Shown here one piece after another: positions 1 through 7,323 of a stretch of 64,000 nt of DNA. Source of the DNA: a virus; IMG/VR virus record IMGVR_UViG_3300025941_000001, positions 1 through 64,000 of that record; one strand, given 5' to 3'. The number at the start of each line of letters is the position of its first letter. The stretch's first letter is position 1. The translations under genes were made by a program, and so were the position numbers. The notes beneath the pieces were generated by a model. The model was not told where the DNA came from and made no database searches. It saw only the letters and a list, made by a program, of their open reading frames with translations.

Positions 1-1381
1 CGTCATCGACAAAGCGCTCTATCAGTACGATCAAGGCAACATCGAAGGCGTAGTCGTCCTCGCGCCGAACGGCATTCACATCAACTGGGTCCTCAACGAA
101 ATTCCCCGCTGGACGTATCCACGCAATGACGTGATGGCGTTCGCGTGGGAAGCGCCCAAGCGCGCCGACTGGGACCGCATCGAGAAGCTCCGCGCGCTCG
201 AAGCGTTCGGCGGCATGAAGTGGTTGACCATCAACATGGAGGCGCTGACCGAAACCGGCAACCACGGCAAGGACTGCATTCAAACCATCAAGCGGTTCAA
301 GGCAGCGTGCCACGGGAAATTCATGCTCGCGATCTCCGAGGCCCATCACTTCGGCCGGGCTGGAGCGAAACGCACGCGGCTCGCGCGCAACCTCGGCAAG
401 GTCGCCAAGTTCGTCACGGTCGAGACCGGAACGCCGATCTTGAACTCGCCGCTCCGAGCGTATTCGATTTACAAAATCTTGGACGATCTCGCGCTCGGCC
501 CGGAGTACGCCGGAGACACCTACGAAAAGTTCGTCCGTCATTTCGCCGAATTTGAGATCGACCCGAACGCCCCGGCCTTCCGGGCGAAGCGCCGCGCCTA
601 CAAGAAGCTCAAGTGCTACAAGAACCTCGACGAACTCCGGGACAAGATGGCCCGGTGGTCGAGCGTCGTGACCCGGGACGATGTAGAGGGCATGCCTGAC
701 CTCTTGCGCACCGAGCGAATTATCGTTATGAGTGAGACCCAGCGGCGCGCGTATCTGGAGATGGTCTCCCGGCACCTCGTCGAGATCGGCGACAGCATGG
801 TCTCTGCCAAGGACGGCGGAGCACGCGTGCAGAAGCTCCAACAAATTCTAAACGGGTACTTGAAGGATGGCGACGCTATCATCGACATCGACCCCGAGGC
901 ACCTATCTATGATGCTCTCGTCGAAGAGGTTGTTGGAACTTATCCCGAGAACAGCATCGTTTGGTGCCGTTATCGAGAAGACATCCGACGCGTCTGCGCT
1001 CGACTTCTACGCGAGAAAATCCCCTTCCTCGAATTTCACGGCGGAGTGCCAGCCGGTCAACGTGAACCCGTGCGACTACAGTTTCAAAACAGTGATCGAC
1101 CAACGGTCCTTGTCGGACATCCCGGGGCTGGAGGCGAAGGCCGAGATTTTAGCCGAGCACATGCGATCATCTTTTTCTCGTCTACTCCAAACGCAATTCA
1201 TGTCAATCAGGGAGAAGAGCGAGGAACGGAGAAGTGGGGACATCCGGTCAGCGTGGTCCGATTTCGAACGCCGGGCACAGTCGATGACCGAAACTGGGCA
1301 ATCGTCGATGGAAAAGTCACCGTGGCTGACGACCTATCCGGGCGTGGGCTACGCGATCTCTTGATGAGGACCGATGTCTAG
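1..1381 (+). CDS. SNF2-type DNA helicase/translocase (5' end outside window)
   Basis: The frame is already open at base 2 and stays open to the TAG at 1379-1381, so the first Met at 131 is internal and the gene is cut by the window edge. The upstream part encodes VVVLAPNGIHINWV, typical of SNF2 motif Ia. Motif II is degenerate: MLAISEAHHF in place of DEAH/DESH. Motif III-like GTPILNSPL follows. The C-terminal RecA lobe has EFHGGVPAGQRE, the GHPGAGGEGRD motif V and the NQGEERGTEK motif VI. Known family role: ATP-driven remodelling of DNA or protein-DNA, in phages usually linked to replication or repair. The missing Asp-Glu of motif II raises doubt about ATPase activity; that is an inference. 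Confidence 0.85.
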   Translation, partial: VIDKALYQYDQGNIEGVVVLAPNGIHINWVLNEIPRWTYPRNDVMAFAWEAPKRADWDRIEKLRALEAFGGMKWLTINMEALTETGNHGKDCIQTIKRFKAACHGKFMLAISEAHHFGRAGAKRTRLARNLGKVAKFVTVETGTPILNSPLRAYSIYKILDDLALGPEYAGDTYEKFVRHFAEFEIDPNAPAFRAKRRAYKKLKCYKNLDELRDKMARWSSVVTRDDVEGMPDLLRTERIIVMSETQRRAYLEMVSRHLVEIGDSMVSAKDGGARVQKLQQILNGYLKDGDAIIDIDPEAPIYDALVEEVVGTYPENSIVWCRYREDIRRVCARLLREKIPFLEFHGGVPAGQREPVRLQFQNSDRPTVLVGHPGAGGEGRDFSRAHAIIFFSSTPNAIHVNQGEERGTEKWGHPVSVVRFRTPGTVDDRNWAIVDGKVTVADDLSGRGLRDLLMRTDV

Positions 1382-1865
1382 GACCAAACGATACCCGGAG
1401 TTGTTGAAGGCCGATCTCCGCAACGGCGTCAGCTACGCGTGCGCGTACTTGCGGCTCGGGCTCGGCTGGCCGCTCGCGCGTGCTGTCAGTGAGCCTCCGC
1501 GCAAGATGAGGCCGAGGCTCGCGTCTGAGCAGCGAGTGATCCATAAACGGTTCACGACGCCCCCGGTGATCCATAGGCGGGTCACCGAGGACAAGTCCCC
1601 CGCTCGCATTCGCCGCCTTCGGGAAGCGTACTGCGATCACTTCATCAAGACCGGCATTCTCGACGAGAGCATGGCGGCGCAACTCAGGGCCTACGCAGAT
1701 GACAAACGAACATCTCTCACTGATCCTCAACGAGTATCGTCCCAGCATGCGTCTCGACATTATCGTGGAGCGCGAAAAGGTGATGGAGACCACGGTTCTC
1801 GATCTGATGTGCAAGTTGATCTCGGAACCGCCAAGCTCATCAGTGCATTTCTGCGGCCGAGGTGA
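1374..1865 (+). CDS. Hypothetical protein; last third overlaps the next gene
   Basis: Starts inside the helicase stop region (ATG at 1374), which suggests translational coupling. The first 110 residues are basic and read like coding sequence. From about 1699 to the stop the frame overlaps the separate gene at 1699-1953, and its C-terminal 55 residues (rich in S, R, H, Q) look like an out-of-frame shadow. Either this is a genuine 167-nt overlap, or a single-base difference removed an earlier stop. No family recognised. Confidence 0.5.
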   Translation: MSRTKRYPELLKADLRNGVSYACAYLRLGLGWPLARAVSEPPRKMRPRLASEQRVIHKRFTTPPVIHRRVTEDKSPARIRRLREAYCDHFIKTGILDESMAAQLRAYADDKRTSLTDPQRVSSQHASRHYRGARKGDGDHGSRSDVQVDLGTAKLISAFLRPR

Positions 1866-1953
1866 TTGCATCCTGCGTGAGCGCGGCGAGGCAACCGACG
1901 ATGTCGCGGGCGCTGCGCCCTATAGGACATGGCTTGAGATGGACATGAGGTGA
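1699..1953 (+). CDS. Small hypothetical protein, 84 aa
   Basis: ATG at 1699; the protein begins MTNEHLSLILNEY and reads as a compact, mostly helical domain. It ends four bases ahead of the next ATG. It overlaps the tail of the preceding frame by 167 nt, and codon use in the shared stretch favours this frame. Function unknown. Confidence 0.6.
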   Translation: MTNEHLSLILNEYRPSMRLDIIVEREKVMETTVLDLMCKLISEPPSSSVHFCGRGDCILRERGEATDDVAGAAPYRTWLEMDMR

Positions 1954-1956
1954 CCT

Positions 1957-2217
1957 ATGACAAAACATCTGCCCCTGCTTACTCGACTGACGCGTCAGCT
2001 TGCGGCTGACAACGTCCCCGATGCGCGCGACGAAGCCATTGGCATCCTGCGCGAGCGCGGACACATGAAAAAGAACTCGACTGAATTAACGGTCGAGGGC
2101 AAGAAACGTGAGGCCCTCGGCCCCGCCGGTCGCGCCATCGACCGAGCCGCGAAGCAAAGCGGCCGACCGAAGAGCGACTACAAATACATCGGTGGCAGCC
2201 GGGCGGTGCTCAAGTGA
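1957..2217 (+). CDS. Basic hypothetical protein, 86 aa
   Basis: Begins MTKHLPLLTRLTR and has a Lys/Arg-rich C-terminal half (GKKREALGPAGRAIDR, then SGRPKSDYKYIGG). The stop overlaps the GTG of the following gene (GTGA), typical of coupled phage genes. The basic tail could bind nucleic acid, but no domain is recognised. Confidence 0.6.
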   Translation: MTKHLPLLTRLTRQLAADNVPDARDEAIGILRERGHMKKNSTELTVEGKKREALGPAGRAIDRAAKQSGRPKSDYKYIGGSRAVLK

Positions 2218-2450
2218 CGCTCGACGGTCCCGACACAAGATACATGATGTTCTGGCGCGGCGCGTGGAGGCCGGTCGTTCACATGCTCATGGCGAACAAC
2301 GCGCAGACGTTCAACGTGATGCAAGCTGGCAAGGCGGTGCTTTACGTCGCCGAGGCATTCGGTTGGGTTGCAGTGAGCATCAACCCGGGCGACCTTATCG
2401 AACGTGTGGACCGAGACCCGGCGAAACGAGAATGGGCATACATTGATTAA
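2214..2450 (+). CDS. Hypothetical protein, 78 aa, GTG start
   Basis: GTG start at 2214 overlaps the upstream TGA. The protein has alternating short beta-like segments (RYMMFWRGAWRPVV, KAVLYVAEAFGWVAV). Its TAA overlaps the TTAACC element of the following promoter. No family recognised; last gene of the first transcription unit. Confidence 0.6.
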   Translation: MTLDGPDTRYMMFWRGAWRPVVHMLMANNAQTFNVMQAGKAVLYVAEAFGWVAVSINPGDLIERVDRDPAKREWAYID

Positions 2451-2497
2451 CCACTTTCATTTTTCCGCTTGACGGCGTCTTCGACCGGGCGTAATGC
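2447..2497 (+). promoter_or_regulatory. Promoter with upstream TTAACC element
   Basis: TTAACC at 2447-2452 is followed 22 nt later (start to start) by TTGACG (2469-2474), a 17-nt spacer and TAATGC (2492-2497). The geometry is one base off the 23-17 arrangement seen at 3853, 5552, 6441 and 59.1k. It sits 51 bp upstream of the next start codon. Confidence 0.6.
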
Positions 2498-2547
2498 GGA
2501 CTGGCGAAAGCGCGAAGAGCGCACCAAACCCAAACCGGAGTTGTCCC

Positions 2548-3390
2548 ATGAGAGGCCTCGAAGAGATCAAGAAGATCAACGAAAATCCGCACGCATTCCA
2601 CGGCGAGAGCAATGACCGCGAGCAGTACGGCAACGCGCCGCGCTACCTCAGCGGCGATGATCGACCGTGGGACGGCACTGCATCCCACGCGAGGGTCAAG
2701 AACGCGGAAGGCCGTGTATCGCACGAGATCATCCAGCGCATTCTTGAAGACATCACGGGCGGCCGACCGAAGGCTGCGGCCGACACGACGACTGAAATCC
2801 TTCGCACGTTTCTGGACCCCCAGCTATCCGATAAGGACTTGACCGAGATGTTCGCCGTCGCGACTGTCTTCCAAAAGCTCGGCATCCCTGCGCCGCGCGA
2901 CTACGTCAAGGCGAAAAAGATCGCGGCCACTCTCGCGGCCACGGTCGTCGAAGGCCTTGATCGCACTCTCGCTGACCGCTCGCGTCTCAACGACAAGAGC
3001 GACCGGGTCGCGCGTGGTGAGCCCCTCGGCATGGAAGGCATCCTGTCGGCTATCGACGCCGAGCCGCCCTTTCTTAAGTTCTGGCAGAAGCTCAACGACG
3101 AGCGCGCTGCCCGGGGCGAACCGGAAGCCGGATACAAGACCGCACGTGAAGCGTTCACTGGCGGACCCACTCCGGCTGGCGCGCTGACGTTCATCGGCAA
3201 GAAGTGGGATGGCTTGCGTGCCGTCCCGGCCGGTATGAACTATTACGGCGAGTTTCGACAGGTGACCGAGGATGGCACTGTCTGGCACGTCGTTTCCGAC
3301 AAGAGTGGTCCTCGCGTCTATATGACGCCGGAAGCCGCTCTCGATGGAGCCGCTATCGCCAAGCGCCATTCGGAGGAACATAAGAGCTAG
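2548..3390 (+). CDS. Hypothetical protein, 280 aa
   Basis: I use the ATG at 2548 because GGAG lies 7 nt upstream and the promoter -10 lies between this codon and the longer ATG at 2494. The protein is soluble, helical in the middle (residues about 60-150) and has a C-terminal region rich in beta-like motifs (NYYGEFRQVTEDGTVWHVVS). No family recognised. It stands alone behind its own promoter and is followed by about 210 bp of non-coding hairpins. Confidence 0.65.
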   Translation: MRGLEEIKKINENPHAFHGESNDREQYGNAPRYLSGDDRPWDGTASHARVKNAEGRVSHEIIQRILEDITGGRPKAAADTTTEILRTFLDPQLSDKDLTEMFAVATVFQKLGIPAPRDYVKAKKIAATLAATVVEGLDRTLADRSRLNDKSDRVARGEPLGMEGILSAIDAEPPFLKFWQKLNDERAARGEPEAGYKTAREAFTGGPTPAGALTFIGKKWDGLRAVPAGMNYYGEFRQVTEDGTVWHVVSDKSGPRVYMTPEAALDGAAIAKRHSEEHKS

Positions 3391-3507
3391 GCCCGAGCCG
3401 GGCATTCGCGGTCGGCTTCGTCGGTCGGCTCCTACCAAGCAGGCATCCTGTGGGCGGCTCGTGCGCCTCAACGCTTTCCCCATCTAAGGGTGCTGTAGAC
3501 GCGGAGA

Positions 3508-3572
3508 CCTCGGCCTAGCAACCGAGGGTGACGAGAAACAACGGCCCCGCTGAGCAATGGCTCGCGGGGCCG
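3508..3572 (+). terminator. Two hairpins, probable terminator or processing site
   Basis: The 3391-3602 gap has no convincing gene. It holds CCTCGG/CCGAGG (3508-3513 with 3522-3527) and a 13-bp stem built from CGGCCCCGC plus GAGC with GCTC plus GCGGGGCCG (3542-3572, AATG loop, one bulged T). There is no U-tract after it, so intrinsic termination is uncertain; it may instead protect an RNA end or insulate the next gene. Confidence 0.45.
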
Positions 3573-3602
3573 GAGTTATACTCAAATCGCGGAAGTAGTA
3601 TA

Positions 3603-3845
3603 ATGATGAGCAAGGCTCCCCAATTCGTTGCCGAAGAAGTCTGGCGCGTTGCCCAGTCGGTCGTCGAGAACGCGATCAGCGAGGTTGACTGCGGCCGAGG
3701 CGGCGCGTTCAACACGTGCCAGCACTGCTATGAGCGCGTATGGTGGCAAGAGCCATACGAGAAGATCGTGCACAAGCCCGATTGCTTGTTCCTAGTCGCC
3801 CGGGACCTTTTGACCGGAGCCCCGGACAGCATCACGAGGGGTTAA
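3603..3845 (+). CDS. Small protein with putative zinc-binding CxxC...H...C motif, 80 aa
   Basis: The ATG at 3603 has GGAAG 7 nt upstream. An in-frame codon at 3528 would force translation through the 3542-3572 hairpin. Residues CQHC followed by HKPDC give a C2HC-like zinc site, a pattern common in small phage proteins. Role unknown. Confidence 0.6.
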   Translation: MMSKAPQFVAEEVWRVAQSVVENAISEVDCGRGGAFNTCQHCYERVWWQEPYEKIVHKPDCLFLVARDLLTGAPDSITRG

Positions 3846-3852
3846 CGGTTTA

Positions 3853-3904
3853 TTAACCATCCCCCATCTTCCTGCTTGCATCCGGGATAGGCCCGCGCTA
3901 CATC
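3853..3904 (+). promoter_or_regulatory. Early-type promoter (TTAACC-23-17 family)
   Basis: TTAACC 3853-3858, -35 TTGCAT 3876-3881, 17-nt spacer, -10 TACATC 3899-3904. Start-to-start distance from TTAACC to -35 is 23 nt. The spacer carries CCGGGAT and ends GCGC, shared with the promoters at 59.1k. Drives the AAA+ gene at 3952. Confidence 0.75.
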
Positions 3905-3951
3905 GGTCTCGTCGGGGACAGAACCCCGGCCCTACAGCAACAGGACCTAAA

Positions 3952-5544
3952 ATGACCGCTCAGATTTCCAAAGGCCAAAAGACCGCGACGGACATCTCTT
4001 CCTTGCTCCGCGCTCGCAACCCGCTGATCCAAGTGATCAGCCGTGAAGAGGCTCGCGTCGAAGGTTTCCTCGCGGAAGCCGCTGCCGCCGCCGGTTACAA
4101 AATTCTCTTCTGGGATATCGCTCAGGGCGTCACCAATCTTGACGGCAAACCCGCCGCCTCGTTCCGTGACGCGCAGGACCCGGCGACCGCTTTCAGCTAC
4201 GTCCGCAATGAAGCGGACAAGGGCGAGAAGGGCGAGCGCTACGTGTGGGTCTTCCGCGACCTCTCGACTTGGCTCGAAGGCCAGTCCGGTGCTGCCCCGC
4301 GTCGTCAACTTCGCAACCTCGCGAAGTACCTGCCGAGCGTCGGCCGCAAGTCGGCTCAGGCTATCGTGATCCTGACCACCTCGGCGACCGTGCAGGACGA
4401 TCTCGCTGGCCACGCTACGGTCATCGACTTCCCGCTCCCGGACCGCTCCGAGATTGAGAAGGTGTTGCAGACTGCGCTTGACAGCCTGCCGGACGACCTC
4501 AAGGCCGACGCTGCGCCGAATGGCACGCGTGACCTCGCGATTGACGCCGCTGTCGGCCTGACCGCCGAGGAAGCCGCGTCATGCTACGCGAAGTCTCTCG
4601 TCCAGACGAAAAAGATCGACCCGGCGATTGTCGCCAACGAAAAGAAGCGCGTCATCTCTCGTGAGCGCGTGCTCGAATGGATTGAGCCGGTGAACGGTGG
4701 CCTCGACGCTGTCGGCGGGCTGGAGAACTTCAAGGCGTGGCTGTCGCCCCGCAAGAACGCCTACAGCGCGAAGGCTCGCGAGTATGGTCTCCCGGCTCCG
4801 AAGGGCGTCGTGCTGACCGGCATCCCGGGCTGCGGTAAGTCGCTCGCTGCGAAGTGCACGCCTACCTCGTGGGGCGTTCCGCTTCTCAGGCTCGACCCGG
4901 GCGCGCTCAAGGGCAAGTTCGTCGGCGACAGCGAGGGCAACGTTCGTAAAGCTCTCAAGGTCATCGAAGCTCTGGGTCGCTGCATCGTGTGGATTGACGA
5001 AATCGAGAAGGCCCTTCAAGGTTCGGATGGCAACTCGGCGGACGGTGGCGTCTCTTCGGATCAACTCGGCACGCTGTTGAATTGGTTTCAAGAGCGCAAG
5101 AGCGAGGCTTTCGTGATCGTCACGTCGAACGATCTGACCAAGCTCCCGCCGGAGCTTATCCGTAAGGGCCGGTTCGACGAAGTGTTCTTCGTTGATCTCC
5201 CGAACCACGATGAGCGCAAGTCGGTGTTGAAAGCCGCGCTCAAAGCCAACGGCCGGGGCTCGGTCTTGGTGGACTTCGAGAAGCTCGCCGACGCGACCGA
5301 GACGTTCTCGGGCGCTGAGATCGCCGAACTCGTTCCGACCGCGCTGTATGTCGCGTTCGAAGACGAGGCCCGCGAGATCACGACCGAGGACTTGATCGCC
5401 GCTGCCAAGGCTGTCACGCCGATGGCGAAGACCGATGAGAAGCGCATCGCCCTCATCCGGGAGAAAGCCGCTAACCTCCGCCCGGCGACCGCCGAGGCGA
5501 AGGTCGGGGCCTCGGGCTCCAAGGGTCGGAAGATCGACCTTTAA
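3952..5544 (+). CDS. Ycf46-like AAA+ ATPase, 530 aa
   Basis: Single C-terminal AAA+ module: Walker A GIPGCGKS at residues 290-297, pore-loop-like GKFVGDSEG around 321-329, Walker B CIVWIDEIE at 344-352, and arginine-finger region RKGRFDEVFFVDLP. The first 240 residues resemble the N-terminal region of Ycf46-type ATPases (NPLIQVISREEARVEGFL). Family members remodel protein complexes; the substrate is unknown here. It has its own promoter, and the next gene encodes a helical protein whose C-terminus shares the G-R-x-I-D-L pattern (GRKIDL here, GRAIDL there), suggesting the two act together. Start has no competing ATG nearby. Confidence 0.9.
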   Translation: MTAQISKGQKTATDISSLLRARNPLIQVISREEARVEGFLAEAAAAAGYKILFWDIAQGVTNLDGKPAASFRDAQDPATAFSYVRNEADKGEKGERYVWVFRDLSTWLEGQSGAAPRRQLRNLAKYLPSVGRKSAQAIVILTTSATVQDDLAGHATVIDFPLPDRSEIEKVLQTALDSLPDDLKADAAPNGTRDLAIDAAVGLTAEEAASCYAKSLVQTKKIDPAIVANEKKRVISRERVLEWIEPVNGGLDAVGGLENFKAWLSPRKNAYSAKAREYGLPAPKGVVLTGIPGCGKSLAAKCTPTSWGVPLLRLDPGALKGKFVGDSEGNVRKALKVIEALGRCIVWIDEIEKALQGSDGNSADGGVSSDQLGTLLNWFQERKSEAFVIVTSNDLTKLPPELIRKGRFDEVFFVDLPNHDERKSVLKAALKANGRGSVLVDFEKLADATETFSGAEIAELVPTALYVAFEDEAREITTEDLIAAAKAVTPMAKTDEKRIALIREKAANLRPATAEAKVGASGSKGRKIDL

Positions 5545-5551
5545 GACTTCG

Positions 5552-5603
5552 TTAACCATCCCCCGGGTTCGTCCGTGACAAGCCCGGGGAGATGGACTAC
5601 ATC
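5552..5603 (+). promoter_or_regulatory. Early-type promoter (TTAACC-23-17 family)
   Basis: TTAACC 5552-5557, -35 GTGACA 5575-5580, 17-nt spacer, -10 TACATC 5598-5603. A direct repeat GACAAGCCCGGGG overlaps the -35/spacer and recurs just after the -10 (5577-5589 and about 5608-5620). Drives 5653. Confidence 0.7.
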
Positions 5604-5652
5604 ACGGACAAGCCCGGGGCGGTTCTCGGGCGCAGCAACAAAGGAACGCGAA

Positions 5653-6444
5653 ATGCCCATCTCAGTATCAACCCTCCGGCCCGGCCTGCTCGTTCACGTC
5701 TCGACGAGCATCAAGGGCAACGTCTCTTACGACAAGGGCGAAGAGAAAGTCTCGATTGGCGAAGACGGTGCCGAGGTCTCCGAATGGACGACCGAGCGGA
5801 CCATCCTCGACGCGAAGGAACAGAAGCTCGCGACCGAGGTGAAGTCCAAGGCGCGCAACCTCGTCGTCGGCGTCTGCATCGCGACCGAGCACGGGCTGCT
5901 CTGCCCGATCTCCAAGCGCGATGATCTGGACGCGGCTTTCGATACCGCCCGGGGCCTCGTCGCCGCGTTCAACGCGACCTCGAAGTTCACTCGCTTGAAG
6001 TTCAACGCGCTGGCCGGTTTCATCGCCGAGGACGATGTCAAGGCTGCGAAGGCTATCCGCAGCGAGATCAGCGACCTCATCGAAGAGATGAAGGTCGGCA
6101 TTGAAAACGTCGATGTCGAGCGCGTCCGTGACGCGGCCAGCCGTGCCAAGAAAATCGGCAACATGCTGACGCCGGAGTTGCAGGCCCGCGTTGACGACGC
6201 CGTCAAGGACGTTCGTGCTCAGGCCAAGAAGCTCGTGGAAGCGGGCGAGCAGGCGGCGACCGCCATTGACGCGGCGACGATCAACAAGCTCGCTGCCGCC
6301 CGCACGGCCTTCCTTGACCTCGACGACGCGGCCGACGTGCAGGCCCCGGCCGATAGCTCCGGCCGCGCCATCGACCTCGCCCCGTGCGAGACCGAGGCTC
6401 CGGCCCCGGCCGCCGCTCAGGCTCGGGAGATCGAAATCGCTTAA
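5653..6444 (+). CDS. Predicted coiled-coil partner of the AAA+ ATPase, 263 aa
   Basis: ATG at 5653 preceded by AAGGAA; an in-frame codon at 5575 would lie inside the promoter. N-terminal about 100 residues look beta-rich (VHVSTSIKGNVSYDKG), residues about 100-220 are strongly helical with heptad-like Leu/Val/Ala spacing, and the tail is acidic and Ala/Pro-rich, ending REIEIA. In other phages proteins of this shape sit beside AAA+ genes; a role as adaptor or substrate is inferred from neighbourhood. Not recognised as an enzyme. Confidence 0.65.
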   Translation: MPISVSTLRPGLLVHVSTSIKGNVSYDKGEEKVSIGEDGAEVSEWTTERTILDAKEQKLATEVKSKARNLVVGVCIATEHGLLCPISKRDDLDAAFDTARGLVAAFNATSKFTRLKFNALAGFIAEDDVKAAKAIRSEISDLIEEMKVGIENVDVERVRDAASRAKKIGNMLTPELQARVDDAVKDVRAQAKKLVEAGEQAATAIDAATINKLAAARTAFLDLDDAADVQAPADSSGRAIDLAPCETEAPAPAAAQAREIEIA

Positions 6445-6492
6445 CCATTCCCCGGGGCGGCTCTTGCGGGTCGCCCCGGACCCTGCTACAAC
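6441..6492 (+). promoter_or_regulatory. Early-type promoter (TTAACC-23-17 family)
   Basis: TTAACC 6441-6446 overlaps the upstream TAA; -35 TTGCGG 6464-6469, 17-nt spacer, -10 TACAAC 6487-6492. CCCCGGGG and CCGGA repeats in the spacer. Start codon 31 bp downstream at 6523. Confidence 0.7.
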
Positions 6493-6522
6493 CCGGCATC
6501 CTTAGCAACGAGGAACAGGACC

Positions 6523-6870
6523 ATGGCTTGCGAGACCTACAGGCGGACCCCGAACCAAACGCTCAGCGAGCGTAAGGCCGAGGTCAAGAAAGTGATCTAT
6601 GACATCAACTCGCTGATCGCGACGGGCAAGGTGAAGCCCATCGTGGACAAGCTGACCGGCGCGATTGCGTTTCAAGGCTTCGACCCGAACCTCCGCGACG
6701 GCGTCACTGACGCGTGCGTGTATCGCCAACTGATGATCTCAGGCGGCGCGCTGACCAAGGCGAAGATCGCGCAGGCCGAAGCCATAGCTGGCCGCACGGT
6801 CAGCAAGCAGGCGCTCGGCGCAGGCGTGCACTCGCACGACGGGGGCCAGTCGTGGCACCACGGACATTGA
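6523..6870 (+). CDS. Conserved-looking small phage protein, 115 aa
   Basis: Begins MACETYRRTPNQTLSERK, with an amphipathic N-terminal helix and a His/Gly-rich C-terminus (HSHDGGQSWHHGH) that could bind metal. AGGAACAGGACC precedes the ATG. It follows the AAA+ pair, each with the same type of promoter, so it is likely co-expressed with them. Function unknown. Confidence 0.65.
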   Translation: MACETYRRTPNQTLSERKAEVKKVIYDINSLIATGKVKPIVDKLTGAIAFQGFDPNLRDGVTDACVYRQLMISGGALTKAKIAQAEAIAGRTVSKQALGAGVHSHDGGQSWHHGH

Positions 6871-7109
6871 AGATCGTCGCCGAGGATGGGCGCGAAGTCG
6901 CCCACCTCAAGCGCGTTCGCAACGGCAGCCGGATCGATGTGTCGGTCTGGTACTCCGGCGATATGTATCATCCGACCGTTCGCGGTCGGACGCCGACGAC
7001 CCCTTGGCGGCTCAATGGCGCGACGCGCTACGATGAGCGCGAGGCCGGTCGGTGGCTCGGCTCCCTGACGCGGGCCGGGTATGTCGGGTTCAAGACCGTG
7101 ACGGCTTAA
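6852..7109 (+). CDS. Hypothetical protein, 85 aa, GTG start
   Basis: Reading begins at GTG 6852, inside the previous gene, with GGGGG upstream; the longer open frame upstream is the out-of-frame shadow of the preceding gene. The protein is beta-rich (LKIVAEDGREVAHLKRV, SRIDVSVWYSGDMYHP) and basic. No family recognised. Followed by a terminator. Confidence 0.6.
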   Translation: MAPRTLKIVAEDGREVAHLKRVRNGSRIDVSVWYSGDMYHPTVRGRTPTTPWRLNGATRYDEREAGRWLGSLTRAGYVGFKTVTA

Positions 7110-7163
7110 CACGTCACGGACTACAGCTAGGTGCGGCCTTCCCCCGGGCCGTACCCTGCGCGG

Positions 7164-7200
7164 GACCGGCGGGGTGAGTTGCTGCACTCCGCCGGTCTTA
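7164..7200 (+). terminator. Hairpin terminator
   Basis: GACCGGCGG (7164-7172) pairs with CCGCCGGTC (7189-7197), with inner GTG/CAC pairs, and is followed by TTAATTCT. Ends the unit before rtcB. Confidence 0.6.
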
Positions 7201-7323
7201 ATTCTCTTCGGTGATGCGCGCGATAGCGACAGTCAGCGTTAGCCCGCTTCGTTGTGGGCAGCCCACGGACGGCGAGACCTTGCAAGGCTCGCGCGCATCT
7301 CCGAAGTGAACCGGAGAAGACCA

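Noticed and set aside
3576-3604. TTATAC-17-TATAAT promoter-like sequence at the start of 3603-3845
   Set aside because: The -10 overlaps the start codon, while a ribosome site lies just upstream, so any transcript would begin after the ATG.
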